Source: Bacillota bacterium
GTDB taxonomy: Bacteria; Bacillota; Clostridia; Acetivibrionales; DSM-1351
Length of the DNA stretch: 15,953 nt
Direction: 5' to 3'
Assembly: GCA_023443515.1 (NCBI GenBank)
Contig: JAEZUC010000020.1
Span: 1 to 15,953, forward strand
The notes under the pieces were generated by a model. It was not told the origin of the DNA. It searched no databases and saw nothing but the letters and a program-made list of their open reading frames with translations. The first letter of the stretch is position 1; every line of letters begins with the position of its first letter. Position numbers and translations under genes: made by a program. This document shows positions 6,974 to 14,376 of the stretch, one piece after another.

Positions 6974-9310
6974 TTATATTGCTTGTGTCAATATAATTTT
7001 TTTCAACTGAACATAATCAATTGCATCAACTGTACCGCTGGCATCTATATCTGCCGCTTTCAGTGCATCTCCTGCAAGTACTTTGATTCCCAACAGATGC
7101 ATTTTTAACAGTGTTAAATCCAAAGCATCAATTGCTGTATCGTTATTCAGGTCACCCACTTTAATTATCGGATCCGGAGTATTTCCTCCCGGTGTAGTTC
7201 CATCAGGTTCAATACCTCCAACTAGAACACCATTGTCATAAACACAGATATTGTCTGTCTTTTCAGGTGTCCCTTTCCAGCTGTCCTCAACAACCTTTAA
7301 GCCCTGATGACTCCAGTCATCAGTAGGATTCCAGTAATTTTGCCAAGCATATGTACCTATAGCAAACTGATACTTCTTGTTGGAATTTGCAATTACGTAA
7401 TTAGGCCATTTTACTTCTATATAATAAATTTTATCTTTATAGAGGTGCGGCCCTGAAATTTCAGCAGCATAATCTGTTTCTGCAGCCGTCTGGTCATACA
7501 ACTGTCTCATTTCAATTTTGTTAGGGTCTAGTGATGTCATTCCTGTAGAATCAAAGAAGTATCTTACAGAAATATTCTTTGACGTTTTTGAAACATTTGA
7601 TTTTACATACAATGTAACTTCAGTTGCTTTTGGTCCGTCAGATTGAGCTACATCCACGCAGAAACCTTCCACCCAGTATCCGGTACCGGAAGGGTCGTCA
7701 GGATCATCTTCAACTGGTGGTGGTGGGAAATTCGGTGTAACCTCCATTGATGAGTTTCCAAAGTATCTATAAATACCCGCACTGGCACCAACAAATGCAG
7801 CATTATAGTCTATTGTTACCTCATTGTATACGTAGTCTGATGTAATATCTATATGTTTGTCACTGGCATCAGGTCCGCCAACCAATGCACCGTAAAGAAC
7901 ATATTTTTGAGGACCGGTTCCTTCTGCAGTAGCATATCCAGATGAAGCTCTATGGTGTGGATATTTTACTGAGTTATCGCTGTATCCAACTACATAGCAA
8001 CGATTTAACGGATTGTTACCTAGCAGGTAATCCATCTGTGACTTAGCCCATTGGCTGTATTTTGTAGGAGTATCACCATGGTTTTTATCATAAACAAGCG
8101 CTAACATCTGGCTAGCAGTATTATATCTTGCAGAACCCCATTGATTTAAGAAAGCATATCCGCCAGGTGATATTGTAACATTTTTACCTGACATCCAACC
8201 ATCTACTAACTTTGCAATCTGACTCCAAAAATCAATCTCTTCATATGAACTCTTATTTGTTAGTTTTTTATATCTATCTTCCAATACTTGTCCATTTTTA
8301 TCAATTAAATCATTTATTTCAGCAATAATACATGCCGTACCTGCCCAAACATCGTTCCAGCAATGTGTCCAGCATGAAGGTGCATAATAATCAAAATACT
8401 TTAATGCTTCTTCAAGGTAATGATCATCCTTTGTTGCCAAATACAACCATGATGCAGCCCAACAGTAATCATCCTGCCATTTAGAGGATCCGTAATAGCC
8501 TTTAGGCCCGTCTATGTTTACTGATTTGTCCGGACATCTTTCAGCGAATTGAAATAAGGCTTTTGCATATTTCAGGGATTTTTCTGCATATGCCGGGTCT
8601 TCATCCTTAAAATTCATGTAATTGACAGCAAGTGATGCTGCTGCTGCTGTAACACAATCAGTTGAAGGCATTGCATCAGTTGCAAACCAGCCTCTTCTGA
8701 ACATTTCATCAACTTCAGGTGCTTGCCAGTATGCATGGTCCACATCTCCGTCTCCAACCTGGTAGCAGAATGCTATAGCCTTTCCGGTTGAATCAAGGAA
8801 AGTACTTTTCATAAAGTAATCATTAAAATATCTTAAGATAGTTTTAATATGGGTGTCCTGTTTTGTTGCAACATACTGATCCCTGAATTCATAAAATCCC
8901 CATCCTAGGGTTGAACCTGAGTATGCTTCAGGCATCCCGAATTTAACGTGGTCACCTGCATCATGAAAACCGCCGGAAACATCAACCATTCCGTCTCCGT
9001 CAGGGTCTAACACACTCTTATTTTGACTTATAAAGCTGTCTGTCATATTTGTATTCTTTGAATCTAGCGGGAGTTTTGCATCATATGTATGGCAGTCATT
9101 TCTCCAAGTGTATTCGTTCTTTTCGCTGACTTCAGTACCGCACATATTTGCATCATAAAAATACTGTGAGTACTGTAATAATTTTGCGTAGTTATAGTCT
9201 GTACCTGCCGCACTTACATTCATCACAGTGAATGAAGATACAAGCATAACAAGGATAACAATGCTCATTATGGAAGCTCTTGTTACCTTTAAAATCGATC
9301 CTTTTTTCAT
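6974..9310 (-). CDS. Cellulosomal GH9 cellulase: signal peptide, GH9, CBM3c, dockerin
   Basis: A 778-residue secreted cellulase of the GH9-CBM3c type, in which the CBM3c module is fused to the active-site cleft and gives processive endoglucanase behaviour. A signal peptide covers 1 to about 34 (NVSAAG). GH9 covers about 37-517, with GGFHDAGDH at 113-121 (Asp117, Asp120), KYPHHRASSG at 449-458 and general acid Glu497 in YNEVTIDYN. After a Pro/Asp-rich linker comes CBM3c (about 541-700, from GYWVEGFCVDVAQ to ICVYDNGVLVGG), a Thr/Gly/Pro linker and a type I dockerin (about 718-775; DLNNDTAIDALD, DIDASGTVDAID). The ATG at 9310 is preferred over a reading 12 codons longer because AGGAAG (9318-9323) sits seven bases before it and MKK begins a normal signal peptide. 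It is the middle gene of the operon, 36 bp after the mannanase. Confidence 0.95.
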   Translation of the reverse strand: MKKGSILKVTRASIMSIVILVMLVSSFTVMNVSAAGTDYNYAKLLQYSQYFYDANMCGTEVSEKNEYTWRNDCHTYDAKLPLDSKNTNMTDSFISQNKSVLDPDGDGMVDVSGGFHDAGDHVKFGMPEAYSGSTLGWGFYEFRDQYVATKQDTHIKTILRYFNDYFMKSTFLDSTGKAIAFCYQVGDGDVDHAYWQAPEVDEMFRRGWFATDAMPSTDCVTAAAASLAVNYMNFKDEDPAYAEKSLKYAKALFQFAERCPDKSVNIDGPKGYYGSSKWQDDYCWAASWLYLATKDDHYLEEALKYFDYYAPSCWTHCWNDVWAGTACIIAEINDLIDKNGQVLEDRYKKLTNKSSYEEIDFWSQIAKLVDGWMSGKNVTISPGGYAFLNQWGSARYNTASQMLALVYDKNHGDTPTKYSQWAKSQMDYLLGNNPLNRCYVVGYSDNSVKYPHHRASSGYATAEGTGPQKYVLYGALVGGPDASDKHIDITSDYVYNEVTIDYNAAFVGASAGIYRYFGNSSMEVTPNFPPPPVEDDPDDPSGTGYWVEGFCVDVAQSDGPKATEVTLYVKSNVSKTSKNISVRYFFDSTGMTSLDPNKIEMRQLYDQTAAETDYAAEISGPHLYKDKIYYIEVKWPNYVIANSNKKYQFAIGTYAWQNYWNPTDDWSHQGLKVVEDSWKGTPEKTDNICVYDNGVLVGGIEPDGTTPGGNTPDPIIKVGDLNNDTAIDALDLTLLKMHLLGIKVLAGDALKAADIDASGTVDAIDYVQLKKIILTQAI

Positions 9311-9346
9311 ATTATATCTTCCTTTCTTTAAATAACAAAAAATCAA

Positions 9347-11080
9347 TTACTTTCCACTAGCCGGAAAGCTGGAAATTTCGCCTGTCAGAAATTTCTTCAT
9401 ATATACAAAATCTATAGCATCTACAGAACCGTTACCGTCAACATCTGCTGACTTTATACTCTGATTATTGTCTAATATACATTTTTTTAATAAAGCAAGG
9501 TCTATTGCATCGATTAGTTTATCTTCATTTAAATCACCATACATGATTGTCGGATTTTCCCCGTCTGACGGGAATGGGTAGGTTTCAAGATCAGGAAGCT
9601 CGTCCAGGGTAATGCAATAATCACTGGTATACATTTGTTTTAGCCAATCAACCGGATTATTCTGCTCTCCCGTAAGATGCCATCCGTACCAAGGACAGAA
9701 ATACAACCAGCCGGCCATCTCATTTGTAAGGTTGGAAACCAGCGGAATCGTATCATTTTCACTCATTGTTACAAGCTTTTTACCGTTAGTGAGCTTTACC
9801 AAATTATAGAAGGTTGAAGAAATAGCACTACCGTTTGGCAGTCCATCCTTTGCATTGTATTTGTCATAACCAAGAATATCAACTACATCATCACCGGGAT
9901 ACCATTTTGAAGATGTTTCATATGTATAAGATGTCCAAACCCATATGATATTGTTTAAATGATATTCATTTGTAAATTTGTCGTATAGTAGTCTGTACAG
10001 TTTTACGCAATTCTCCGGGCCTTCGGCACCCCACCAGAACCATCCTCCTTCTGCCTCATGGAGTGGTCTGAAAAGTACAGGAACACCTGCATCCTGAAGC
10101 TGTTTGAATTTCCCCGCCATAACCTCAATATCATTAAGCATTGCGGTATTTTCGGCGGTTCCCGATGTAAGAGCCTTTGAAATACTGAAAGTTGTACTTT
10201 CTGTATAAAAGCTGTTGTCAGCTTTTTTCCCTATATTGCCGGGTGAAAACCAATGCCAGCATACGGTAGGTATTCCTCCTTTGTTTTTGTACCAGTCAAT
10301 TACACGTTCGGCGCAAAGATCATCCCATAACAAGCCGTTGCCTCTGAAGTTCATAAAGTCAAACCCTCTTAACGCAGGCATTTTACCTGTTTTCTCTTTG
10401 ATGTAGGTAAACTCTGCCTCTGAACCTTCATAGTTATGTGACCCGCATAGTTCCTGTTGCCCTGAAATAATATTCTTTCCGTATACATCAACAAGGTAGC
10501 TTAGAAGTGACTTTGCTTCATTAGTAGCATTAGGGTTTACCAGTTTTTTTTCTGCTTTCAAGGATGTAATACTTTCATCTGCCGGCTTAACAATTAGGTA
10601 GTCAAAGAAAGTGTATCCCCAGTAGCCTTCAAATTCGATATTGTTAGTACCCTTGTTAAGCTTAACAATTCCTGATGACATTTCCTTCCATACGAGAGTG
10701 TATGGAAAGCTTACTTCCCCCTGATTTGAATCGTTTACATTAAGATATTGTACCTTCTTGGTCTTATCATAGGGCTGTGCATATCGGACAACCAACTCGT
10801 AAAGTCCCTCCTGTTCAATGTCGACATTAACAGAAGTGCTTGTCCCCTTTTGTCCGATGAAGCTACAAGTTGCACCGCTTAGGTCAAAAGTCAGGCCATC
10901 ATCGGTTTTCCCCACATAGTCCGTATGAATTTCAGCATTATTCTGAACGCCGTTTTCAAATTCATACTTTACACCTTCTGCTGACATGGCATTTGCAGGA
11001 ACATTTGTAGATGACATTAAAGGAATAAGTGCTGTTAATGCAAATACTAAGAAAACCTTAAAAATATTCTTTTTAACCAT
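9347..11080 (-). CDS. Cellulosomal GH26 beta-mannanase: signal peptide, CBM35-like, GH26, dockerin
   Basis: A 577-residue secreted endo-beta-1,4-mannanase. A signal peptide covers 1 to about 33 (ANAMSA). Residues about 38-165 form a CBM35/CBM6-type beta-sandwich, starting YEFENG and containing LNKGTNNIEFEG and FDYLIVKPA. The GH26 (beta/alpha)8 barrel spans about 178-485. Acid/base Glu342 is in RPLHEAEGGWFWWG and nucleophile Glu441 in LVTMSEND; the gap of 99 residues is normal for retaining GH26 mannanases. The type I dockerin (about 515-572) has calcium loops DLNEDKLIDAID and DVDGNGSVDAID. The start is supported by AGGAGGGG just upstream (about 11088-11095). It is the first gene of the operon, so mannan cleavage is coupled to two cellulases, fitting attack on glucomannan-coated cellulose. 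R. cellulolyticum has a similar Man26A, but identity was not checked. Confidence 0.93.
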   Translation of the reverse strand: MVKKNIFKVFLVFALTALIPLMSSTNVPANAMSAEGVKYEFENGVQNNAEIHTDYVGKTDDGLTFDLSGATCSFIGQKGTSTSVNVDIEQEGLYELVVRYAQPYDKTKKVQYLNVNDSNQGEVSFPYTLVWKEMSSGIVKLNKGTNNIEFEGYWGYTFFDYLIVKPADESITSLKAEKKLVNPNATNEAKSLLSYLVDVYGKNIISGQQELCGSHNYEGSEAEFTYIKEKTGKMPALRGFDFMNFRGNGLLWDDLCAERVIDWYKNKGGIPTVCWHWFSPGNIGKKADNSFYTESTTFSISKALTSGTAENTAMLNDIEVMAGKFKQLQDAGVPVLFRPLHEAEGGWFWWGAEGPENCVKLYRLLYDKFTNEYHLNNIIWVWTSYTYETSSKWYPGDDVVDILGYDKYNAKDGLPNGSAISSTFYNLVKLTNGKKLVTMSENDTIPLVSNLTNEMAGWLYFCPWYGWHLTGEQNNPVDWLKQMYTSDYCITLDELPDLETYPFPSDGENPTIMYGDLNEDKLIDAIDLALLKKCILDNNQSIKSADVDGNGSVDAIDFVYMKKFLTGEISSFPASGK

Positions 11081-11120
11081 GTTTTATCCCCTCCTTTCCA
11101 TAATATAATTTTTAACTACA

Positions 11121-11145
11121 TTATGTCATTTTACATAAATGTCAT
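11121..11145 (-). repeat. Direct and inverted repeats in the leader of the mannanase operon
   Basis: ATGTCAT occurs at 11123-11129 and 11139-11145, 16 bp apart. The left copy overlaps an inverted repeat TTATGT / ACATAA (11121-11126 with 11133-11138). If the promoter at 11165-11193 is correct, these lie in the first 40 nt of the transcribed leader. They may bind a regulator; none is identified. Confidence 0.35.
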
Positions 11146-11164
11146 AAAATAGCTCTATATACAT

Positions 11165-11193
11165 ATATTATTACATTTTTGTAGTTCTTACAA
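11165..11193 (-). promoter_or_regulatory. Candidate promoter of the mannanase-cellulase operon
   Basis: On the minus strand: TTGTAA (11188-11193), a 17-bp spacer, TAATAT (11165-11170). It would start transcription near 11158 and leave a leader of about 78 nt before the GH26 start codon. It is the best-spaced match in the gap, but the region is so AT-rich that chance matches are likely. Confidence 0.45.
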
Positions 11194-11233
11194 TTGATTA
11201 AAATAGTAATTTTTCATAATAAATTAGAGGATT

Positions 11234-11278
11234 TTGGAATATCGGTGTTAAATTATATATAGTGGGTATTTTTAACAC
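11234..11278 (+). promoter_or_regulatory. Candidate promoter and overlapping operator of the foldase gene
   Basis: On the plus strand: TTGGAA (11234-11239) and either TATATA (11256-11261, spacer 16) or TATAGT (11258-11263, spacer 18). A perfect 8-bp inverted repeat GTGTTAAA / TTTAACAC (11245-11252 with 11271-11278) brackets the -10 and the predicted start, as expected for a repressor site. Confidence 0.45.
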
Positions 11279-11318
11279 TATTATTTTGCCGCATTAGCGG
11301 TCAAACAGGAGGTAGAAA

Positions 11319-12359
11319 ATGTATAGGAAGTTTGTAAATGCACTTGTTGTAGTTGCATTAGTATTGACGTCGATGATTCCGGCTGCAAATACTTTTGCAG
11401 CGACAAAGACAGCCACTCCGGAAACACATGTTGCAAAGATAGGAACTGAGAAGATATCAAAGGAAGAATATACCTTTTTCCTTAAGGATGCCATTTCATT
11501 GATCCAAAGCTATTTTAATTCTTACAATGTTGACTGGGATGCAAAGATTAACGATATGAAGGCATCAGAATATGCAAAAAAATTGGCTCTCGATAACATC
11601 GTTAATTTTAGAATTCAACTTTCAAAAGCTAAAGCTGCAAAAACAACATTAACCAAGAACGAAACGGATGAATTTAATGCTAATATGAATTCATACCTAA
11701 ATTCTATCGCATCAACAACAGCAGATCAGGAAAAGATAATTAAAAATGAAACGGGATTTACCCTTTCTCAATTCAAGGCTTTTTATAATAACGCATACAT
11801 AGTAAGAAAATTTGCATCAGAAACACAAAATAAGTATAAATTCACAGACACTGAGCTTAAGAAATTTTATAATAGCAACAAAGCTCAGTTTTGCAAGGTT
11901 ATTGTAGGTCATATTCTGTTTCTAACTACCGACGAAAATAATAAATCCACACCTGAAAAAGATGCAGAGGCAAAGAAGAAAGCGGAAGAAACCTTGTTAA
12001 GGATTAATGATCCCAATGCTGATTTTCCAAAACTTGTGAAAGAGCTTTCGGAAGATGATGGTTCTAAAGAGACAGGCGGAAAATATACAGTAATGAATAA
12101 CAACCAGTATGTACTTGAATTTCAGAACTGGGCAGTAAACCCTTCCAGAAAAGTCGGAGACACCGGAATTGTTAAAACCTCCTATGGCTACCATGTCATG
12201 AAGCTTATGAAAATCTACTCCTTTACCCAGTTAAAAGAAGAAATAAAAAGTAGCTATATTACTAAAAAATATGATGATGATTTAAATGCTTGGAGAAAAG
12301 ATAAAAAATACAAAGTTGTAAAAAATGATCCTGTATTTAATGCAATAAAAGTTCCATAA
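11319..12359 (+). CDS. Secreted parvulin-type peptidyl-prolyl isomerase / foldase
   Basis: A 346-residue exported protein of the PrsA/SurA class, which helps proteins fold after crossing the membrane by isomerising X-Pro bonds and by chaperoning. A signal peptide covers 1 to about 28 (cleavage after TFAA). There is no lipobox cysteine, so unlike classical PrsA it is not an obvious lipoprotein. Residues about 41-165 form a helical SurA-N-like chaperone domain. Residues about 194-298 are the parvulin domain: GHILF at its start, a Lys/Glu-rich helix, SEDDGSKETGGKY, and GIVKTSYGYHVMKL at its end. A C-terminal helix closes the protein. The start is supported by AGGAGGT at 11307-11313. It is divergent from the mannanase operon, 238 bp apart, which suggests but does not prove a role in folding secreted enzymes. 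Confidence 0.88.
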   Translation: MYRKFVNALVVVALVLTSMIPAANTFAATKTATPETHVAKIGTEKISKEEYTFFLKDAISLIQSYFNSYNVDWDAKINDMKASEYAKKLALDNIVNFRIQLSKAKAAKTTLTKNETDEFNANMNSYLNSIASTTADQEKIIKNETGFTLSQFKAFYNNAYIVRKFASETQNKYKFTDTELKKFYNSNKAQFCKVIVGHILFLTTDENNKSTPEKDAEAKKKAEETLLRINDPNADFPKLVKELSEDDGSKETGGKYTVMNNNQYVLEFQNWAVNPSRKVGDTGIVKTSYGYHVMKLMKIYSFTQLKEEIKSSYITKKYDDDLNAWRKDKKYKVVKNDPVFNAIKVP

Positions 12360-12382
12360 CGAAGTTAATTGCAATTGTTTAT

Positions 12383-12493
12383 CGGCGAGAACACGGATAT
12401 TTTACCGAATAACCTGCACACTGCGGGTTTTAGCGAAACATTGAATCATGGACTATGAATGTGAGCGACGGTAAAATATCCGAATAAGAGCCG
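12383..12493. other. Structured three-way-junction element of unknown nature
   Basis: A perfect 14-bp inverted repeat, CGGATATTTTACCG (12394-12407) with CGGTAAAATATCCG (12469-12482), is capped outside by CGGC / GCCG (12383-12386 with 12490-12493) across a symmetric 7-nt internal loop. Inside are a hairpin AACCTGCA-CAC-TGCGGGTT (12411-12429) and a weaker one ACATT / AATGT (12438-12442 with 12458-12462). It lies between two convergent genes, encodes no protein and has no following T-tract, so it is not a standard terminator. The T-G pair in the inner hairpin favours a plus-strand RNA, where it would sit in the 3' region of the foldase transcript. A non-coding RNA or a miniature repeated element is possible. 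Confidence 0.6.
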
Positions 12494-12531
12494 CCAGAAA
12501 CTATTACAAATTATCTTGGAAACAATCAGCT

Positions 12532-13068
12532 TCAGCCATGCAAATCCACATCATCAGCATCGGTATGGGATAAACACAAATGTTGTCTGATATCAAAGCC
12601 TAATTTATGGATCTCTGAACTTACAAAGTCAATACGAGTAGGTGTTACCTTAATAAGGTACAGGGTGGTTGGTAGCTTTTGCATTTTCTGAGCAGAAAGC
12701 TTCTTCAAGGCTAAAAGGCCCATATATTCACTAGTCCATGGTTCCACAAGCTCTGCCACACCACTGACCTGCATTCCTCCCAATTGATCGAGACCTGTAT
12801 AGGCATCGTAGATGGCAAGGCATACATTTTTGTTACTCTCCAGTCCTCTGAATTTCAGACCACCCTCAGAAAGCAACCAGAATCTCCCGTCTTTATAATT
12901 GTATTCTATGGGCGTGCAACGGACAAAATCACCGAAGCCTGTGGCCAAGGCGCAAGTATTATGCGTCAAAATAAACTTCTCTATTCTTGACAAAAGTTCG
13001 TCACGGTCCATCTGAACCGCGTTCTTCTCCTTTTCAATCCAGTAGGAAGCCACCTTATTATAATCCAT
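12532..13068 (-). CDS. Pyridoxamine 5'-phosphate oxidase-fold (FMN-binding) protein
   Basis: A 178-residue cytoplasmic protein of the split-barrel PNPOx-like family, which bind flavin or related cofactors and often reduce small molecules. The fold is recognised from the first strand TCALATGFGDFVRCTPIEY (residues about 38-56), then FWLLSEGGLKFRGLESNKNVCLAIYD, where the family contacts the FMN phosphate, then a GMQVSGVAELVE strand, and FYLIKV-like LYLIKVTPTRIDF near 138-150. An N-terminal helical extension of about 30 residues and a His/Asp-rich tail lie outside the core. The substrate cannot be read from sequence; it is not a biosynthetic PdxH. The start is supported by AAGGAGTG (13076-13083) seven bases upstream. 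It lies downstream of the xylanase gene on the same strand but is separated by two hairpins, so it is probably independent. Confidence 0.75.
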   Translation of the reverse strand: MDYNKVASYWIEKEKNAVQMDRDELLSRIEKFILTHNTCALATGFGDFVRCTPIEYNYKDGRFWLLSEGGLKFRGLESNKNVCLAIYDAYTGLDQLGGMQVSGVAELVEPWTSEYMGLLALKKLSAQKMQKLPTTLYLIKVTPTRIDFVSSEIHKLGFDIRQHLCLSHTDADDVDLHG

Positions 13069-13126
13069 AAAAACACACTCCTTATTTTATTACCCTTAAT
13101 CTGCTCCTAAGTCTAGGGTAACATAT

Positions 13127-13162
13127 AAAAATTACCAACTCAATAAATATATGGTAATTTTT
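13127..13162 (-). terminator. AT-rich hairpin, likely terminator upstream of the PNPOx-like gene
   Basis: An 11-bp perfect inverted repeat AAAAATTACCA / TGGTAATTTTT (13127-13137 with 13152-13162), loop of 14. On the minus strand the stem ends in five T, so it may stop transcripts coming from the xylanase gene. Alternatively TTACCA...TGGTAA is an operator for the gene at 12532. Confidence 0.5.
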
Positions 13163-13248
13163 TTAATATTTTTATGTAATGGTAATCGTAGATGTTTAAT
13201 TTCCGGACTAAGGTATCTCTTCTTTTGGACTATTAGACCATAATTGAA

Positions 13249-13283
13249 AGGAGTACCGTTCCTAAATAGGTTGCGATACTCCT
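13249..13283 (-). terminator. 3' stem-loop of the xylanase transcript
   Basis: An imperfect 10-bp inverted repeat (13249-13258 with 13274-13283). The one mismatch becomes a T-G wobble only on the minus strand, which indicates it works in minus-strand RNA. An inner CCTA/TAGG extends it. It starts 26 nt after the xylanase stop. The following T-tract is weak, so it may stabilise the mRNA end rather than terminate efficiently. Confidence 0.55.
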
Positions 13284-13309
13284 CCACAATTAGTATATAA
13301 TTACTTATA

Positions 13310-14206
13310 TTATAAAGTAGTTATTATACCTAATATAAACTTTTTCATTGTAGCAAAATCAAGAGCGTCCACTTGACTGTCTCCGTTAACGTCAGCATTA
13401 GAAAGAGCTGTTCCTGAGAGTTTTGTAGCTCCTACCAAATGTGATTTAAGTGCTGCAAAGTCCAAAGCATTAACACTTCCATCAGCATTTAAGTCACCTT
13501 TTACTACAGGTTGAGTTCCTCCGCCAACATTTAGTGTCATTGCAGTAACATCAGCTCTGCCGCTACTTTGGTAACCCTCAACAACGAGTGAAACTTCATA
13601 CATCTTACCCATTGTCATGCCCCTGCTTTCCCATGCCTTGAAGTGGTCACTTACAGATATGGTTCCGCTTGTACGCTTTGATGTTCTAACGCTCCAATAC
13701 TGCTGAAAAGTCGCAGTACCTTTGATTGATGGTTGATTCACACGAGTAGTCTCATAAACGTCATATGTAGCGCCATCAACAGTAATGGTTCCCTTTGACG
13801 AAGCTCCAGGTGGTCTCCAGTTGCCCCAGCTTTCGATGATGTAATACTCTACCAGAGGACTGCTTGTCCAACCATACACTGACAAGTATGAATTTCCTGA
13901 TGGTTGATAGTTACATGCGTAGTCCAATGAGATGGTTCCAAGTTGCTGATGTGTCTGAGTCTCATTGTACTTTTTACCGGTACGGAATAATGCATTATTG
14001 ATATTACTCCATGAGCAGCTGAACTTACCGCCACCATTTAATGTCATACTTGTAGTACCATTGTCCTTCCACAACTCGTAGTTGTATCCGTCAATGGTTC
14101 CAGTTGCATTCTCAGTAAGGGTTGTTGCCGCCTGTACATTTAAAGCAAAGGCACAACACGCGATTGATAAGCCCAAAGTTAAGGCCTTCATTATTTTCTT
14201 TTTCAT
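13310..14206 (-). CDS. Cellulosomal GH11 endo-1,4-beta-xylanase: signal peptide, GH11, dockerin
   Basis: A 298-residue secreted xylanase that cleaves the xylan backbone with retention. A signal peptide covers 1 to about 26 (NVQA-A). The GH11 jelly roll covers about 31-228: nucleophile Glu120 in PLVEYYIIESWG, WRPPG (130-134) and acid/base Glu210 in VVEGYQSSG. A short Gly-Gly-Gly-Thr-Gln-Pro linker leads to a type I dockerin (about 237-295) with loops DLNADGSVNALD, where Asn replaces the usual Asp at loop position 9, and DVNGDSQVDALD. There is no CBM or esterase module, so it is a minimal cellulosomal xylanase. The start is supported by AGGAGG (14214-14219), seven bases upstream. It has its own promoter and a 3' stem-loop, so it looks monocistronic, unlike the three-gene cellulase operon nearby. 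Confidence 0.95.
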   Translation of the reverse strand: MKKKIMKALTLGLSIACCAFALNVQAATTLTENATGTIDGYNYELWKDNGTTSMTLNGGGKFSCSWSNINNALFRTGKKYNETQTHQQLGTISLDYACNYQPSGNSYLSVYGWTSSPLVEYYIIESWGNWRPPGASSKGTITVDGATYDVYETTRVNQPSIKGTATFQQYWSVRTSKRTSGTISVSDHFKAWESRGMTMGKMYEVSLVVEGYQSSGRADVTAMTLNVGGGTQPVVKGDLNADGSVNALDFAALKSHLVGATKLSGTALSNADVNGDSQVDALDFATMKKFILGIITTL

Positions 14207-14246
14207 TTAATATCCTCCTTTCTTTTAAATTTTTGTTACTTTTCCA

Positions 14247-14275
14247 ATTATATCATAATTTACAATCATTATCTA
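14247..14275 (-). promoter_or_regulatory. Extended -10 promoter of the xylanase gene
   Basis: On the minus strand a perfect TATAAT (14247-14252) is preceded by TGA, giving an extended -10 (TGnTATAAT). Seventeen bases upstream is a poor -35, TAGATA (14270-14275). The predicted start near 14240 leaves a leader of about 34 nt. No clear terminator for the upstream hcp gene was found in the 170-bp gap, which is otherwise AT-rich. Confidence 0.6.
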
Positions 14276-14376
14276 CTATTTGGTGCAATTTCCACAAAAA
14301 AAGTTGAAATTTTTTTGAATTGTTTATGAAAATTTGCCATTTAATTCCATGATTTACTGTGCAATTAATTATCACC

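Noticed and set aside
9311..9346. Longer N-terminus (12 more codons) for the GH9-CBM3c protein
   Set aside because: The ribosome binding site lies inside this stretch and the extra residues would precede a complete, normal signal peptide.
10215..10406. Small plus-strand frame inside the GH26 gene
   Set aside because: It lies wholly opposite a well-conserved coding region, has no supporting ribosome binding site and no recognisable product; the same applies to the other short antisense frames in the window.
12383..12493. Hammerhead-type ribozyme in the three-way junction
   Set aside because: CGAAAC is present at 12434-12439, but the required CUGAUGA core is missing and the junction strands do not fit.
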